Of a stretch of DNA of 64,000 nt, positions 35,188 through 47,396 are shown piece after piece. The notes beneath the pieces were generated by a model, which worked only from the letters and a program-made list of their open reading frames with translations, made no database searches and had not been told where the DNA came from. Made by a program: the position numbers and the translations under genes. The stretch comes from Shewanella baltica (lineage in GTDB: Bacteria > Pseudomonadota > Gammaproteobacteria > Enterobacterales > Shewanellaceae): assembly GCF_900456975.1 (NCBI RefSeq), contig NZ_UGYM01000002.1, positions 3,906,001 to 3,970,000 on the forward strand. Direction: 5' to 3'. Each line of letters starts with the position of its first letter. Position 1 is the stretch's first letter.

Positions 35188-35997
35188 TTAAAGCGTTTCT
35201 TGAGCTTGCAGCGCTAAGCGCGCTAATACTCGACTTGCCGCCACGAAGCCAAATGTCCCAGTGACCATAGTGACAGCGCCAAAACCTGACGCACAATCCA
35301 TTCTCATGCTGCCATCAGCTGCCGCTTTAGTACCACAAACAGAGCCATCGGCTTGCGGATAAACTAACTGCTCACTGGAAAAAACCGCATCTATCGCAAA
35401 TCGGCGTTGCACATTTTTAGAGAAGTTATATTCGCGGCGCAAAATATTGCGCACTTTGGCTAACAAAGGATCTTGGTAGGTTTTAGCGAGATCAGTTAAC
35501 TGAATTTGAGTCGGATCTGTCTGCCCACCCGCACCGCCGACAGTAACAATTTTGATTTTCTGACGTTTACACCAGGCAATTAACGCAGCCTTTTGCTTAA
35601 CGGCATCAATACAGTCAATAACATAATCAATATTGCCACCCTCTTTCGCCCCGAGCAAATACTCGCCTAGATTATCCAATGTAATAAAATCTTCAATTTC
35701 ATTCACTTGGCAATCAGGATTAATTTCACGGATCCGCTGCGCCATCACAGCGACTTTAGAGCTGCCGATAGTGGAACTGAGCGCGTGAATTTGACGGTTA
35801 GTGTTAGTGACACAGATATCGTCTAAATCCATCAAGCTTATCTGTCCGATGCCGCTTCGCGCTAAGGCCTCTGCCGCCCAAGTACCTACGCCACCAATAC
35901 CAATCACCACCACGTGGGATGTGGCAAATTTAGCCAGAGCCTTTTGTCCATACAAACGGCCAATTCCGCCAAATCGATTTAGATAGGCCTCAGTCAT
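35188..35997 (-). CDS. tcdA: tRNA threonylcarbamoyladenosine dehydratase TcdA (CsdL)
   Basis: A 269-aa E1-like enzyme with the nucleotide-binding glycine motif GIGGVGTWAAEALARSG and LMDLDDICVTNTNRQ. It adenylates t6A37 of ANN-decoding tRNAs and cyclises it to ct6A. Length and the RQ motif match E. coli TcdA. It stands alone here and is convergent with the sensor kinase. Confidence 0.95.
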   Translation of the reverse strand: MTEAYLNRFGGIGRLYGQKALAKFATSHVVVIGIGGVGTWAAEALARSGIGQISLMDLDDICVTNTNRQIHALSSTIGSSKVAVMAQRIREINPDCQVNEIEDFITLDNLGEYLLGAKEGGNIDYVIDCIDAVKQKAALIAWCKRQKIKIVTVGGAGGQTDPTQIQLTDLAKTYQDPLLAKVRNILRREYNFSKNVQRRFAIDAVFSSEQLVYPQADGSVCGTKAAADGSMRMDCASGFGAVTMVTGTFGFVAASRVLARLALQAQETL

Positions 35998-36423
35998 AAA
36001 TACTTACCTTATATTACCCAATAACAGCAGGAGCGCTTGCCCTAGCATCGAATGGATGCCAACAGGGGCAGCTTAGTAGCAACACCAGAAATGTGCGGTG
36101 GATTCTAAACGATCTGGACATAAATCGAAATCAGATCCGCAGACACATAACGCCAGATGCAAAGAGATACGATTGCCAAGCAAGCGTAATAAATGCAAAG
36201 ACTCATAATGCATGACCGAACAACTCGGTAATCAACATAATGAAAACCTGTATTTCACTTGTAAAACAATATGTTGAATAAACCACTCTTTATATAGAAC
36301 TTGATCCAGATCACACTTTATTGCTGACAGTCTGTGCAGACTTTGCCACACAAAAGCTCAACAGCATGCATAGATACTTAAGTTATCCATGCATATAACA
36401 GCGATAAGCACAGGAAAATGAAG
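35998..36423. promoter_or_regulatory. Porin promoter region with FNR/CRP-like site
   Basis: The 426-bp gap contains TTGATCCAGATCACAC at 36301-36316, which fits both FNR (TTGAT-N4-ATCA) and a CRP right half (GATCACA). It lies about 120 bp upstream of the porin start and suggests control by anaerobic or carbon regulators. Confidence 0.5.
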
Positions 36424-37488
36424 ATGAAAAAGACTCTGCTGACTACGGCTATTATTTCTAGCCTCACACTCTATTCATTCACAGCACTCGCCGATGGCCC
36501 TGAATTCTATGGTCATGCTGATCTTGCTATTACCAACTCAGACACAGGTTACGCAACTCAGAACCAAAAGGACGGCACTGTTCTTGAAAACAACTTCTCA
36601 TGGTTAGGCGTAAAAGGTTCTGAAGCTGTAAGCCCCTATTTTGACATCATTTATCAAATGGAATTTGGCGTCGAAAACTTTGATAACTCAAACAAGACGT
36701 TCAATGCCCGTAATACTTTCCTTGGTATCAGAAGTGCGGCTGGTACTGCTTTAGTGGGCCGTAACGACACAGTATTTAAATCAGCTGAAGGTAGCTTCGA
36801 TCTCTTCGGCAACACCAACGCCGATATCGACTTGCTGGTTGCAGGCCAAACTCGCTCCGCCGATGGCATTTCTTACTATTCACCTAAAATTGCCGATCTG
36901 GTGACGCTTAATGCCACCTATCTGATGAGCGATAACTATGATCAAGTGGATAGCAATGGCGACGAGGTGTACAGCAAAGATCACATGTATGCTCTGAGCG
37001 CCACCTTAGGGGATAAAGCCTTTAAAGCACAAAACTACTACGTCGCTGCCGCCTATAGTGATGGTATTGATAATGTCGAAGCCTACCGTGGTGTTGCCCA
37101 AGCTAAATTCGGTGACGTGATCTTAGGTGCCTTATATCAACACAGTGAACATGTGGATGATAAGTTTGCCAATCTCTCAGGTGATACCTACTTCGTCAAC
37201 GCGGCTTACTTAATTGGCGACTTAAAATTGAAGATGATGTACGGCAAAGATGACTCAGGTTTAGGTAAATACGTGAGCCGTTATGTCGGTGACCAAAACA
37301 ACAGCGGTTTGGAACAGGTTCGCGATGTCGACCTGCAACAGTTCAGTGTGGGTGCGGATTACCGTCTGAGCACTAAGACTATGGTCTATGGTCACTACAC
37401 GCGCTTCGATGGTGATCTTATGTTGGCCGATATGAAGCAAGACCTTAATGACAACATCTTTACTGTTGGTTTACGCGTTGATTTTTAA
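36424..37488 (+). CDS. Gram-negative porin 1
   Basis: A 354-aa outer-membrane porin with a signal peptide (MKKTLLTTAIISSLTLYSF, cut after ALA), the typical start DGPEFYGHADLAIT, repeated beta-strands, and a C-terminal Phe (GLRVDF) for BAM insertion. The second ATG (36424) is preferred over 36418 since AGGA lies 8 nt before it and only 3 nt before the first. It is related to the porin at 37924 (shared ENNFSxLGVKGSE, VGRNDTVFK, ADGxSYYSPKIA). It diffuses small solutes across the outer membrane. Confidence 0.9.
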   Translation: MKKTLLTTAIISSLTLYSFTALADGPEFYGHADLAITNSDTGYATQNQKDGTVLENNFSWLGVKGSEAVSPYFDIIYQMEFGVENFDNSNKTFNARNTFLGIRSAAGTALVGRNDTVFKSAEGSFDLFGNTNADIDLLVAGQTRSADGISYYSPKIADLVTLNATYLMSDNYDQVDSNGDEVYSKDHMYALSATLGDKAFKAQNYYVAAAYSDGIDNVEAYRGVAQAKFGDVILGALYQHSEHVDDKFANLSGDTYFVNAAYLIGDLKLKMMYGKDDSGLGKYVSRYVGDQNNSGLEQVRDVDLQQFSVGADYRLSTKTMVYGHYTRFDGDLMLADMKQDLNDNIFTVGLRVDF

Positions 37489-37525
37489 ATAGATTAATAA
37501 ACTAACCACAAGGTTATTTCTTGAT

Positions 37526-37550
37526 AAAAAAGCGGCTTCGGCCGCTTTTT
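37526..37550 (+). terminator. Terminator of porin 1
   Basis: The stem AAAAAGCGGC-TTCG-GCCGCTTTTT is an ideal intrinsic terminator with a UUCG tetraloop. Confidence 0.9.
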
Positions 37551-37835
37551 CTGCTTAGATATCGTCCCCAAACACATATCCATAGCCGATATGACAGACT
37601 TGCTACAGTATTAGTATATGCTACAGTTACCCTCGCCGACCCACTGTCTAAGGCAATCCGCCTTACCTACCACTTAAGTAGTAAGTGAAAAATACAGTTT
37701 TGCACCTTTCAGGTAAATTTGCAGTCAAGGTATAAGGAAATATCCTAGAAATAGCCCGAATACGGACAAGGAGAGCCAAAAACATGATCTGCACCACAGC
37801 CTACGAGTCGTAAAACTGTAAAAATCGGCTGCAAC

Positions 37836-37859
37836 TTTATTACTGAACTCAGTAATAAA
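37836..37859. promoter_or_regulatory. 24-bp perfect inverted repeat upstream of porin 2
   Basis: TTTATTACTGA (37836-37846) and TCAGTAATAAA (37849-37859) are perfect inverted repeats separated by 2 bp. They lie 64 bp upstream of the porin ATG in a 435-bp gap that otherwise holds nothing recognisable. It could be a repressor operator or a 5'-UTR stem that affects mRNA stability. Confidence 0.6.
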
Positions 37860-37923
37860 TGCGTTAAATCACACAAAAACCATGAAAAATGGAAAAGAAC
37901 TTAGGTTCGAGGGAGCACAAAAC

Positions 37924-39027
37924 ATGAAAAAGACATTCATCTCTGCATCAGTTGCATCAGTATTGGCATTAGCTTCATTCGGTGCGCTAGCCGAAGGCCC
38001 AGACTTCTATGGTCGTTTAGAGCTTGCTGTAACCCATACTGATACAGGTGCCACTCTACAATCAGGAACTAGCGGCGTTGAATCAAACTATGCCGATGAA
38101 AATAATGCAGGTACTTATTTAGAAAACAACTTTTCTCTATTAGGTGTCAAAGGTTCAGAAAAAATCGCGAATGGCTTTGAAGTTATCTACCAAATGGAAT
38201 TCCAAGTAGAAAACACTTCAAATACTGTATCAAGTAACAATGAAGTATTTAAAGCACGTAACACCTATTTAGGTTTAAAAACTAACGCAGGTACTGTGTT
38301 AGTTGGTCGTAATGACACTGTATTCAAACAATCTGAAGGCGGTGTAGATATTTTCGGTAATACTAACGCCGATATGGACCGCTTGCTAAACGCGCAGACT
38401 CGTAGCGCTGACGGTGTTTCTTACTACTCACCAAAAATCGCTAAGCTAGTAACATTAAACGCCACTTATTTGTTCGATGATAATGATACTACTGCTAAAA
38501 CTACCGAAAGCTTATACGCATTCAGTGCAACGTTAGGTGATAAAGCGTTTAAAGAACAAAACTACTATGTTGCTGCTGCATACAACAAAGGAATTGATGC
38601 AGTTGATGCATACCGTGGCGTAGCACAAGTCAAACTAGGTCAGTTCAAAGTAGGCGGTTTATTCCAAAACGCTGAAAGCGTCATAAACAGTGATGTTGAA
38701 GGTAACACTTACTTACTTAACATATCGTATGACCTAAACGGCGTAAATCTGAAAGCCGAATACGTTGTTGATAATGCAGGTTTTGGTAACTACTTTAGAA
38801 ACATTGCTGGTATCAACTTTAAAACAGCTGCTGGAGTTGCAGGTGTTACTGATACCGATATCAACATACAAAACATGAACATTGGTGCAGATTATCGCTT
38901 AGCTAAATCAACTATGGTATACGGTCAATATGCCGTGTATACAGGTGATTATAAGCTAAATGGCGGTACTAAAATTGATCTACAAGATGACAATGTATTC
39001 TCTGTAGGCGTACGCTACGACTTCTAA
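37924..39027 (+). CDS. Gram-negative porin 2
   Basis: A 367-aa porin with signal peptide (MKKTFISASVASVLALASF, cut after ALA), mature start EGPDFYGRLELAVT and C-terminal GVRYDF. GAGGGAG about 9 nt before the ATG at 37924 decides the start; an upstream in-frame ATG (37882) would put charged residues before the signal. It is a paralogue of porin 1 with slightly longer loops and a codon preference for A/T-ending codons, as seen in very highly expressed Shewanella genes. Confidence 0.9.
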   Translation: MKKTFISASVASVLALASFGALAEGPDFYGRLELAVTHTDTGATLQSGTSGVESNYADENNAGTYLENNFSLLGVKGSEKIANGFEVIYQMEFQVENTSNTVSSNNEVFKARNTYLGLKTNAGTVLVGRNDTVFKQSEGGVDIFGNTNADMDRLLNAQTRSADGVSYYSPKIAKLVTLNATYLFDDNDTTAKTTESLYAFSATLGDKAFKEQNYYVAAAYNKGIDAVDAYRGVAQVKLGQFKVGGLFQNAESVINSDVEGNTYLLNISYDLNGVNLKAEYVVDNAGFGNYFRNIAGINFKTAAGVAGVTDTDINIQNMNIGADYRLAKSTMVYGQYAVYTGDYKLNGGTKIDLQDDNVFSVGVRYDF

Positions 39028-39052
39028 TCTCTTAATTAACTAAGAGATAATA

Positions 39053-39087
39053 AAAAACCTACTGTAGCGATACAGTAGGTTTTTTTT
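39053..39087 (+). terminator. Terminator of porin 2
   Basis: AACCTACTGTA and TACAGTAGGTT form an 11-bp stem with a GCGA loop, followed by eight Ts in all. Confidence 0.9.
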
Positions 39088-39206
39088 ATGTCTTAAATCT
39101 AGTAAGTGCTTGAGGCTCGAGTCCTAAAAAGTCACCTTAGTAAAAACTCAGATGACTTTCGTTAAAGTATTAAATTCTTTCGGTATATAACTAATCCATC
39201 AAAACA

Positions 39207-41483
39207 TTAGATAATCGCTAATGACTCGCTACCGTCACCTAATTCGACGCTATCGACACGTTGTAAACCTCTAGGCAACTTAGCACCCCGACGGCCACGT
39301 TCACCACGATAATGCTCAAGATCGCTAGGCTTAAGTGTAAGCTTGCGCTTACCCGCCCACAAGGTGACAGGCGTGTCACTTGGCACTAACTGTAAGTGCG
39401 TCATTAGCTCTTCTCGACTCTTAGCTCTTTCAGTTGGGATGCCGATAATCTTATTACCTTTGCCTTTAGATAATTGTGGCAAGGCTTCAAGGGAGAACAG
39501 CAACATCCGACCTTCGTTCGTGATCGCTAAGAGCGACATTTCCTTCGTGCGATCAATCAACTTAGGCGTTAATGACTTAGCGTTTGTCGGCAAACTCAGC
39601 AAGGCCTTACCCGCCTTATTGCGCGACACCATATCATTGTACGAGCAAATAAAACCGTAACCCGCGTCAGTTGCCAACAGGTAACATTGGTCTTCCTCAC
39701 CCATCAATACATGCTGCATGGTTTCGCCAGGCGCCATATTGAAGCGAGTCGTGATAGGCTCACCTTGGCTGCGTGCCGATGGTAAAGTATGACTGTCGGT
39801 CGCAAATGCCCGCCCAGACGAATCAATAAACACCGCCGCCTGATTACTACGCCCGATGGCGCTACACAGATATTGGTCGCCAGACTTATAGGAGAGCGAT
39901 AATGGATCGATATCATGGCCCTTAGCACAACGCACCCAACCTTTCTCAGACAAGACCACTGTCACAGCCTCAGTCGGCGTTAACTCTTGTTCCGTTAAGG
40001 CGCGAGACTCGTTGCGCAGCACTATTGGAGAGCGACGATCATCACCGTAGGTTTCGGCATCTTGAATTAATTCTTTCTTGATCAAGGTCTTCAAGCGACG
40101 CTCTGAGCCCAATAACTGCTCGAGTTTCTCGCGCTCGGCTTCAAGCTCATTCTGCTCAGCCGTGATCTTAAATTCTTCTAACTTCGCTAAATGACGTAAC
40201 TTTAACTCGAGGATCGATTCAGCTTGTTTATCACTGAGTGAGAAACGGGCCATTAACTCGGCTTTAGGCTCATCGTGAAAACGAATAATCTCAATCACTT
40301 CATCAATGTTGAGGAAAGCGATCATCAAAGCTTCGAGTATGTGTAACCGCGACACGACTTTATCTAAACGGTATTCCAAACGACGTTTAACCGTATCAAC
40401 GCGGAACTCTAACCACTCAGTTAATAAGGTTTTTAGCCCTTTAACCCGTGGACGGCCATCAAGACCCAACACGTTTAAGTTAACTCTAAAGCTCTTTTCT
40501 AAATCCGTGGTAGCAAACAAATGCGCCATTAACTGATCGCAATCGACACGATTTGAGCGCGGCACGACCACCAGCCGCACAGGGTTTTCATGATCCGACT
40601 CATCGCGTAAATCGGCCACCATAGGCAATTTCTTCGCCTGCATTTGACCGGCGATTTGCTCTAAAATTTTCCCGCTACTGGCTTGATGCGGCAGCGCAGT
40701 AATGATTATTTCACCACCATCGACGGTGTAAACCGCGCGCGCTCTTAATGACCCACGGCCCGATTCATAAATCTTTGCAATATCGGCAGACGGGGTAATG
40801 ATCTCGGCTTCGGTCGGATAATCAGGCCCAGGTACAAAGGCCATCAATTGCTCGAGTTCAAGCTTAGGATCATCAAGCAATGCCACGCAGGCCGAGACTA
40901 ATTCCCTGACGTTATGCGGCGGAATATCCGTCGCCATGCCCACGGCAATACCGGTAATGCCATTGAGTAAAATATGCGGTAAACGTGCCGGCAGTACTTT
41001 TGGCTCTTTTAACGTGCCATCAAAGTTAGCGCCCCACTCGACCGTGCCTTGTCCCAGCTCGCTGAGCAACACTTCTGAGAATTTAGATAAACGCGCTTCG
41101 GTGTAACGCATGGCCGCAAATGACTTAGGGTCATCGGGCGCCCCCCAGTTACCTTGACCATCGACTAACGGATAGCGATAGGAGAATGGCTGCGCCATCA
41201 ATACCATAGCCTCATAACAGGCGCTATCGCCGTGGGGATGGTATTTACCTAATACGTCACCGACCGTACGTGCCGACTTTTTATGCTTAGATTGAGCCGA
41301 TAAACCTAACTCACTCATCGCATAGATAATTCGACGCTGTACCGGTTTAAGCCCATCACCAATGTGTGGCAGGGCTCGGTCCATAATGACGTACATGGAA
41401 TAGTTCAGATAAGCCTCTTCGGTAAAGCGCCGTAATGGCATTTGCTCTACCCCATCGAGACTTAACTTGATAGCGTCACTCAT
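39207..41483 (-). CDS. parC: DNA topoisomerase IV subunit A
   Basis: A 758-aa ParC of normal length. The catalytic Tyr is Y127 in [10 protein letters not shown]; the quinolone-resistance region [12 protein letters not shown] keeps S87 and E91 (E. coli S80 and E84), that is, wild type. A C-terminal beta-pinwheel follows (about 500-740). With ParE it decatenates daughter chromosomes. The start overlaps the stop of the preceding sugar-dehydrogenase-like gene by 8 bp. Confidence 0.97.
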   Translation of the reverse strand: MSDAIKLSLDGVEQMPLRRFTEEAYLNYSMYVIMDRALPHIGDGLKPVQRRIIYAMSELGLSAQSKHKKSARTVGDVLGKYHPHGDSACYEAMVLMAQPFSYRYPLVDGQGNWGAPDDPKSFAAMRYTEARLSKFSEVLLSELGQGTVEWGANFDGTLKEPKVLPARLPHILLNGITGIAVGMATDIPPHNVRELVSACVALLDDPKLELEQLMAFVPGPDYPTEAEIITPSADIAKIYESGRGSLRARAVYTVDGGEIIITALPHQASSGKILEQIAGQMQAKKLPMVADLRDESDHENPVRLVVVPRSNRVDCDQLMAHLFATTDLEKSFRVNLNVLGLDGRPRVKGLKTLLTEWLEFRVDTVKRRLEYRLDKVVSRLHILEALMIAFLNIDEVIEIIRFHDEPKAELMARFSLSDKQAESILELKLRHLAKLEEFKITAEQNELEAEREKLEQLLGSERRLKTLIKKELIQDAETYGDDRRSPIVLRNESRALTEQELTPTEAVTVVLSEKGWVRCAKGHDIDPLSLSYKSGDQYLCSAIGRSNQAAVFIDSSGRAFATDSHTLPSARSQGEPITTRFNMAPGETMQHVLMGEEDQCYLLATDAGYGFICSYNDMVSRNKAGKALLSLPTNAKSLTPKLIDRTKEMSLLAITNEGRMLLFSLEALPQLSKGKGNKIIGIPTERAKSREELMTHLQLVPSDTPVTLWAGKRKLTLKPSDLEHYRGERGRRGAKLPRGLQRVDSVELGDGSESLAII

Positions 41484-42648
41484 TTTCTTCTAGTTCCTGT
41501 GGTTCTTCAGTACTATCGCCCTTGTAGAACAAGCGATACACGTTACCTTTTAAATCATCTGAGATGTACATAGCACCGTCGGCTGCCGATAACAGCGCAA
41601 AGGGACGAGCGACGGGAAATTCACCGTCAAGGAAACTGACAACCGTTTCACGACTCACCACTTTTTGATCTTCGATCTTAAGCATAACCACTTGATAACC
41701 GACTTTGCTCGAGCGATTCCACGAGCCATTTTCGGCGACAAACAACTGATTATGGTAAATATTTGGAAATTGACTGCCGCGATAAAACGCGAGCCCCGTG
41801 GGTGCAACATGGGCTGGCAGTTCATATACTGGCAGCGTAATTTTTAGATTTTTTGGCTTTTCATAGGCAGGCTCAACCACAGTACTGGCATGTAAGTAAG
41901 GGAAGCCATAATGACTCCCTATCACATCGACGCGGTTAATCTCATCGGGTGGCAAGTTATCCCCCATCCAATCACGGCCTTGATCGGCAAACCATAATTT
42001 TTCGTCAAGCGGCGACCAATCAAACCCACTCGCATCACGCACACCAGCCGCTATCTGCTCACTCGCGCCAGTATCGATATTGATCGCTATGATACTGCTG
42101 TAAGGCACTGGCGCTTCACAGACGTTACAGGGCGCACCAATAGACACGTATAAGCGACCATCTGGACCAAAATTAATTGACCGAGAACTCTTCTTCTCAG
42201 AGTAAGGCAAGTCACTGTAGATTTCTTTGGGTCGACTCGGGCGGCGCAATCTTTGCTCAATATCAACAAAGCGCACGATCTGATTTTCAGTGGCGACATA
42301 TAAGTCGCCATTGTGAAATGCAATCGCATCGGGTAATTCAAGCCCTTTGGCTATCACGTAACGCTTATCGACACGACCATCTTGATTGCTATCGACCAAG
42401 GCATGAATAGTGCCGCTCTTATGGGAGCCGACAAATAAAGTGCCATTCGCACCCATCGCCATTTGCTTAGCATCGCCAATATCCGAGGCATATAGCGATA
42501 AGCCAAACCCCTTAGCAACGGTAATCATGATCGATTGGGACCCCGCAAAGGCGCTATTGCAGAACAATAACGTTACACTCGCTAGGAGCGTAAAACCGGC
42601 AGAAAACACCTTTAAGCAATTATAATTATTAGTTTTAATACACAACAT
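41476..42648 (-). CDS. PQQ-dependent sugar dehydrogenase-like (sorbosone dehydrogenase) protein
   Basis: A 390-aa exported protein with signal peptide (about 1-35, ending NSAFA). It forms a six-bladed propeller of the soluble glucose/sorbosone dehydrogenase type, with segments such as [41 protein letters not shown] and the repeated GxxGxLYVSIG. Members use PQQ or are inactive relatives; cofactor use cannot be told here. It sits between parE and parC, and its stop overlaps parC, so the two are probably co-translated. Confidence 0.8.
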   Translation of the reverse strand: MLCIKTNNYNCLKVFSAGFTLLASVTLLFCNSAFAGSQSIMITVAKGFGLSLYASDIGDAKQMAMGANGTLFVGSHKSGTIHALVDSNQDGRVDKRYVIAKGLELPDAIAFHNGDLYVATENQIVRFVDIEQRLRRPSRPKEIYSDLPYSEKKSSRSINFGPDGRLYVSIGAPCNVCEAPVPYSSIIAINIDTGASEQIAAGVRDASGFDWSPLDEKLWFADQGRDWMGDNLPPDEINRVDVIGSHYGFPYLHASTVVEPAYEKPKNLKITLPVYELPAHVAPTGLAFYRGSQFPNIYHNQLFVAENGSWNRSSKVGYQVVMLKIEDQKVVSRETVVSFLDGEFPVARPFALLSAADGAMYISDDLKGNVYRLFYKGDSTEEPQELEENE

Positions 42649-42702
42649 TGTAATTTTCTTTATGCCTATGTTTTATTGTTATCGGCAATATAGTGCACAA
42701 CA

Positions 42703-44607
<1,905 letters not shown>

Positions 44608-44645
44608 TTATATCCGGCCATGTTGCGGCTCGGCATGTCTGTTTG

Positions 44646-45221
44646 TCAAGGTAAGTGTAAAAATTGGCTTACAGTTTGCAGATGCGATTCGTAGCCAACA
44701 AAACTGTGATCGCCTCCCGCTTCAATTCGCAATTGGCAGTGATGGTACTTATTGACCGCTTCGCGATAATCAAGCACTTCATCACCCGTCTGCAATAATA
44801 CCAAAAAACGATCCGGATTGCGGATAACAGCTGTATTAAATTCAGCAACTTCCCGCTTATGCTCGGGCATGACAAGATAATGCTGTTCAGTATAGGGATT
44901 AAATTGCGGCCCCATAAACTCATCAAACAATTCAAAGGGTTTTACCGCTGGATTGACTAACACAGCTTTGCCGCCATAAGTTTCGGCTAAATAGCTGGCA
45001 AAATATCCGCCTAACGATGAGCCTATGTAAGCTAATGGCTCTTTGGCATCGAGAGCCGCCTCAACATAAGTGGTTAACAGCGTCATGGCAGCCTTGGGTG
45101 TATTAGACAATTGCGGCTGATGAAAGGTCACACTCGGGTGATGCTGCGCCATGTACTTAGCCGTCATCACAGCTTTATCTGAAAAGGGTGAGCTATTAAA
45201 TCCGTGAATATAAAGCAGCAT
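44646..45221 (-). CDS. yqiA: YqiA-like alpha/beta-hydrolase esterase
   Basis: A 191-aa serine esterase. Nucleophile elbow GSSLGGYFA, N-terminal LYIHGFNSSPFS and the catalytic His in GGDHSFVGYE define it, as does the conserved order between cpdA and parE. It hydrolyses short-chain esters in E. coli; the physiological substrate is unknown. Confidence 0.93.
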   Translation of the reverse strand: MLLYIHGFNSSPFSDKAVMTAKYMAQHHPSVTFHQPQLSNTPKAAMTLLTTYVEAALDAKEPLAYIGSSLGGYFASYLAETYGGKAVLVNPAVKPFELFDEFMGPQFNPYTEQHYLVMPEHKREVAEFNTAVIRNPDRFLVLLQTGDEVLDYREAVNKYHHCQLRIEAGGDHSFVGYESHLQTVSQFLHLP

Positions 45222-45247
45222 ATTTCCTCAGGCTGCGGTTATTCGCG

Positions 45248-46087
45248 TTAATAACCGCTAGAGTTGTTGTCGGGGGAAAAATGGTTACCCGGTACGCGAT
45301 ACACTTTAGTGTTGATGCTACCATCGGCTTTCAACTCCAGCAAACGATAACCCGGTTGGACGCTATCCAAGGCAAAATAAGGCGATAACGGCTTAAATTG
45401 AATACACGTGGAAGGCGTCGCCATCAGCTGCATGCTGCCATGGGGGCCGTTGTGGTGGGTATCGATACATTGGTGCACATGGCCCCAGAGCAATCCTTTG
45501 ACCTGCGGATACTTTGCCACTCGCGCGATAAACTCGGCGCCATTGTCCATGCAATGCTGATCCAGCCAAGTGCAATTCACGACGATGGGATTGTGGTGCA
45601 TCACCAATAAAGTGTGGCATTCGGGATGTGCGGCAATGGCTTCATCAATTAATTCAAACTGAGTCTCGGCCATATTGCCGCCGGGCTTTCCCCGCACGGT
45701 TGAATCCAACATGAGGATTTGCCAGTTTCCCGCCAGAATACGCTGCTGTCCAAAAATCTGTTCACCCTGCATATGCAGATACATGATCCGCGGATCATCA
45801 TGATTTCCAGGAAGATAATGACAAGGTAAACCAACAGGCGTGACGGCTTTCACGAATTGCTGATAGGACTCAGCCGAGTAGTCTTGACTTAAGTCACCCG
45901 TGGCAAGCATCAAATGAGCGGGATAGTCCACAGCTCTAATTGTATTTAATACGGCATCAAAACTCTTGCCAGTATTGACTCCTAATAGCTGAGCTTCAGG
46001 ATCAGCAAAAAGATGCGGATCTGTGACTTGCACGATACGCACGCTTTCCCCTTCAGCTATGGAGTAAGAGACAGCCTCTTTCAGCAC
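45248..46087 (-). CDS. cpdA: 3',5'-cyclic-AMP phosphodiesterase CpdA
   Basis: A 279-aa metallophosphoesterase with the full set of metal-binding motifs: VTDPHLF, ATGDLSQDY, GNHDDPR, MHHNP, GHVHQ. It hydrolyses cAMP and so tunes CRP signalling, which controls anaerobic respiration in Shewanella. It lies 15 bp after the DUF1249 gene and 26 bp before yqiA. Confidence 0.95.
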   Translation of the reverse strand: MLKEAVSYSIAEGESVRIVQVTDPHLFADPEAQLLGVNTGKSFDAVLNTIRAVDYPAHLMLATGDLSQDYSAESYQQFVKAVTPVGLPCHYLPGNHDDPRIMYLHMQGEQIFGQQRILAGNWQILMLDSTVRGKPGGNMAETQFELIDEAIAAHPECHTLLVMHHNPIVVNCTWLDQHCMDNGAEFIARVAKYPQVKGLLWGHVHQCIDTHHNGPHGSMQLMATPSTCIQFKPLSPYFALDSVQPGYRLLELKADGSINTKVYRVPGNHFSPDNNSSGY

Positions 46088-46102
46088 ATTGAATACCCAA
46101 TT

Positions 46103-46543
46103 CTAAGACTGGCACACGACACTATGGTGGTAACCAATCTTTAATAACTCTTCCAGGAATGCATTCACCTGGTACTTTTCATCACTTTGATACATACGGA
46201 CATTGGGATAATCATACACTGGGCGTAATTGGTAAATCTGTTGACCAGTTAACACTTCTGCTAATTTAGCATCGTGATAAATTCTCACTAACACCTTGGG
46301 AGTATTGACAAACTCCTTGATTGCGATGGGACGAGATATCTCAACTAATTGAGTATATTTGGTATTTTCTAAAATTCGTACTACTAATATACCAAACTCA
46401 CCTTCGAGTCGCCATGACTCACCGATAGCTATCTCTAACGGTAACCATTTCAACATGTAACCATAATTTCGCCCGCACAGTGCTAAAAAGTCACTGACGT
46501 TAGGTTTATAGCGCTGTTTTAGACTCGAAGTAGCCAAATTCAT
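46103..46543 (-). CDS. yqiB: DUF1249 family protein (YqiB)
   Basis: A 146-aa soluble protein. Matches the DUF1249 family by length, by the ending PVYDYPNVRMYQSDEKYQVN, and by position between nudF and cpdA. The function is unknown. It is 6 bp from nudF and probably in one operon with nudF, cpdA and yqiA. Confidence 0.9.
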   Translation of the reverse strand: MNLATSSLKQRYKPNVSDFLALCGRNYGYMLKWLPLEIAIGESWRLEGEFGILVVRILENTKYTQLVEISRPIAIKEFVNTPKVLVRIYHDAKLAEVLTGQQIYQLRPVYDYPNVRMYQSDEKYQVNAFLEELLKIGYHHSVVCQS

Positions 46544-46549
46544 CCCAAC

Positions 46550-47152
46550 TTAAACCAGTTGTTGATAGTTTAATTGTAACCATTGTAATCCAATGACGGT
46601 CGACGCATTATCGATCTCGCCCGCAACCACACTATTATAAGCTTGCTCGCGGCTCATGACATGCAATCGAATATCTTCGTGCTCTTCAGCTAATCCATGC
46701 AATCCACGGGCGTCGTTCGAATCGACATCGGCCCAATAGAAATAGAAGCGTTCTGTGCTGCCACCCGGGCTGGCAAGATAACTATTCACGCTGTGCATTT
46801 GCTTAGCAACTAAGCCGGTTTCTTCCATTAATTCGCGGTGCGCAACGTCCATAGGCGTTTCTTCGGGCGCAATCATACCCGCGACCAACTCGAGAAGCCA
46901 AGGAGATTTAGTGGTTGCTAATGCAGGAAAACGTACCTGTTCGATGAGTACCACTTTATCTTGTCTGGCATCATAGGGCAGAACGACCACGGCATGACCC
47001 CGTTCAAACACTTCTCGGGTGACAGGTTTGCTCCAGCCGCCAGCGAATAATTTATGTTTGAAAGTGTATTCCTCCATTGAGAAAAATCCTTGGTACAGGG
47101 ATTTTTTTTCTAAGATCTCAATATCCGTTTGCGAAAAAACAGGGGGTTTCAT
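46550..47152 (-). CDS. nudF: ADP-ribose diphosphatase NudF
   Basis: A 200-aa Nudix hydrolase. The Nudix box GMIAPEETPMDVAHRELMEE plus TGL fits G-x5-E-x7-R-E-U-x-E-E-x-G-U exactly. It cleaves ADP-ribose to AMP and ribose 5-phosphate. AAGGAT lies before the ATG. It is divergent from tolC. Confidence 0.95.
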   Translation of the reverse strand: MKPPVFSQTDIEILEKKSLYQGFFSMEEYTFKHKLFAGGWSKPVTREVFERGHAVVVLPYDARQDKVVLIEQVRFPALATTKSPWLLELVAGMIAPEETPMDVAHRELMEETGLVAKQMHSVNSYLASPGGSTERFYFYWADVDSNDARGLHGLAEEHEDIRLHVMSREQAYNSVVAGEIDNASTVIGLQWLQLNYQQLV

Positions 47153-47396
47153 ACTCTATCCTTAAAAGTTGAATTTGCGCTTATAATCAAGGCAATTTGA
47201 GCACATTTTTAAAATAAAATCTGTTACACTTCGAATTTGACTTGAAAGTGTCAGAGTTCTTAGACTCTAGGTCATTAAGTTTTAGCTGTATCGGGAAGCG
47301 TCGGGAAGCGCAAACCGCCTTGGTAAAGGCATTACTTAGTCTAAACGAAGTTAAAATATTCCTCCGTGGGGGGATTTTGTCTAATAAGGACAGCAA

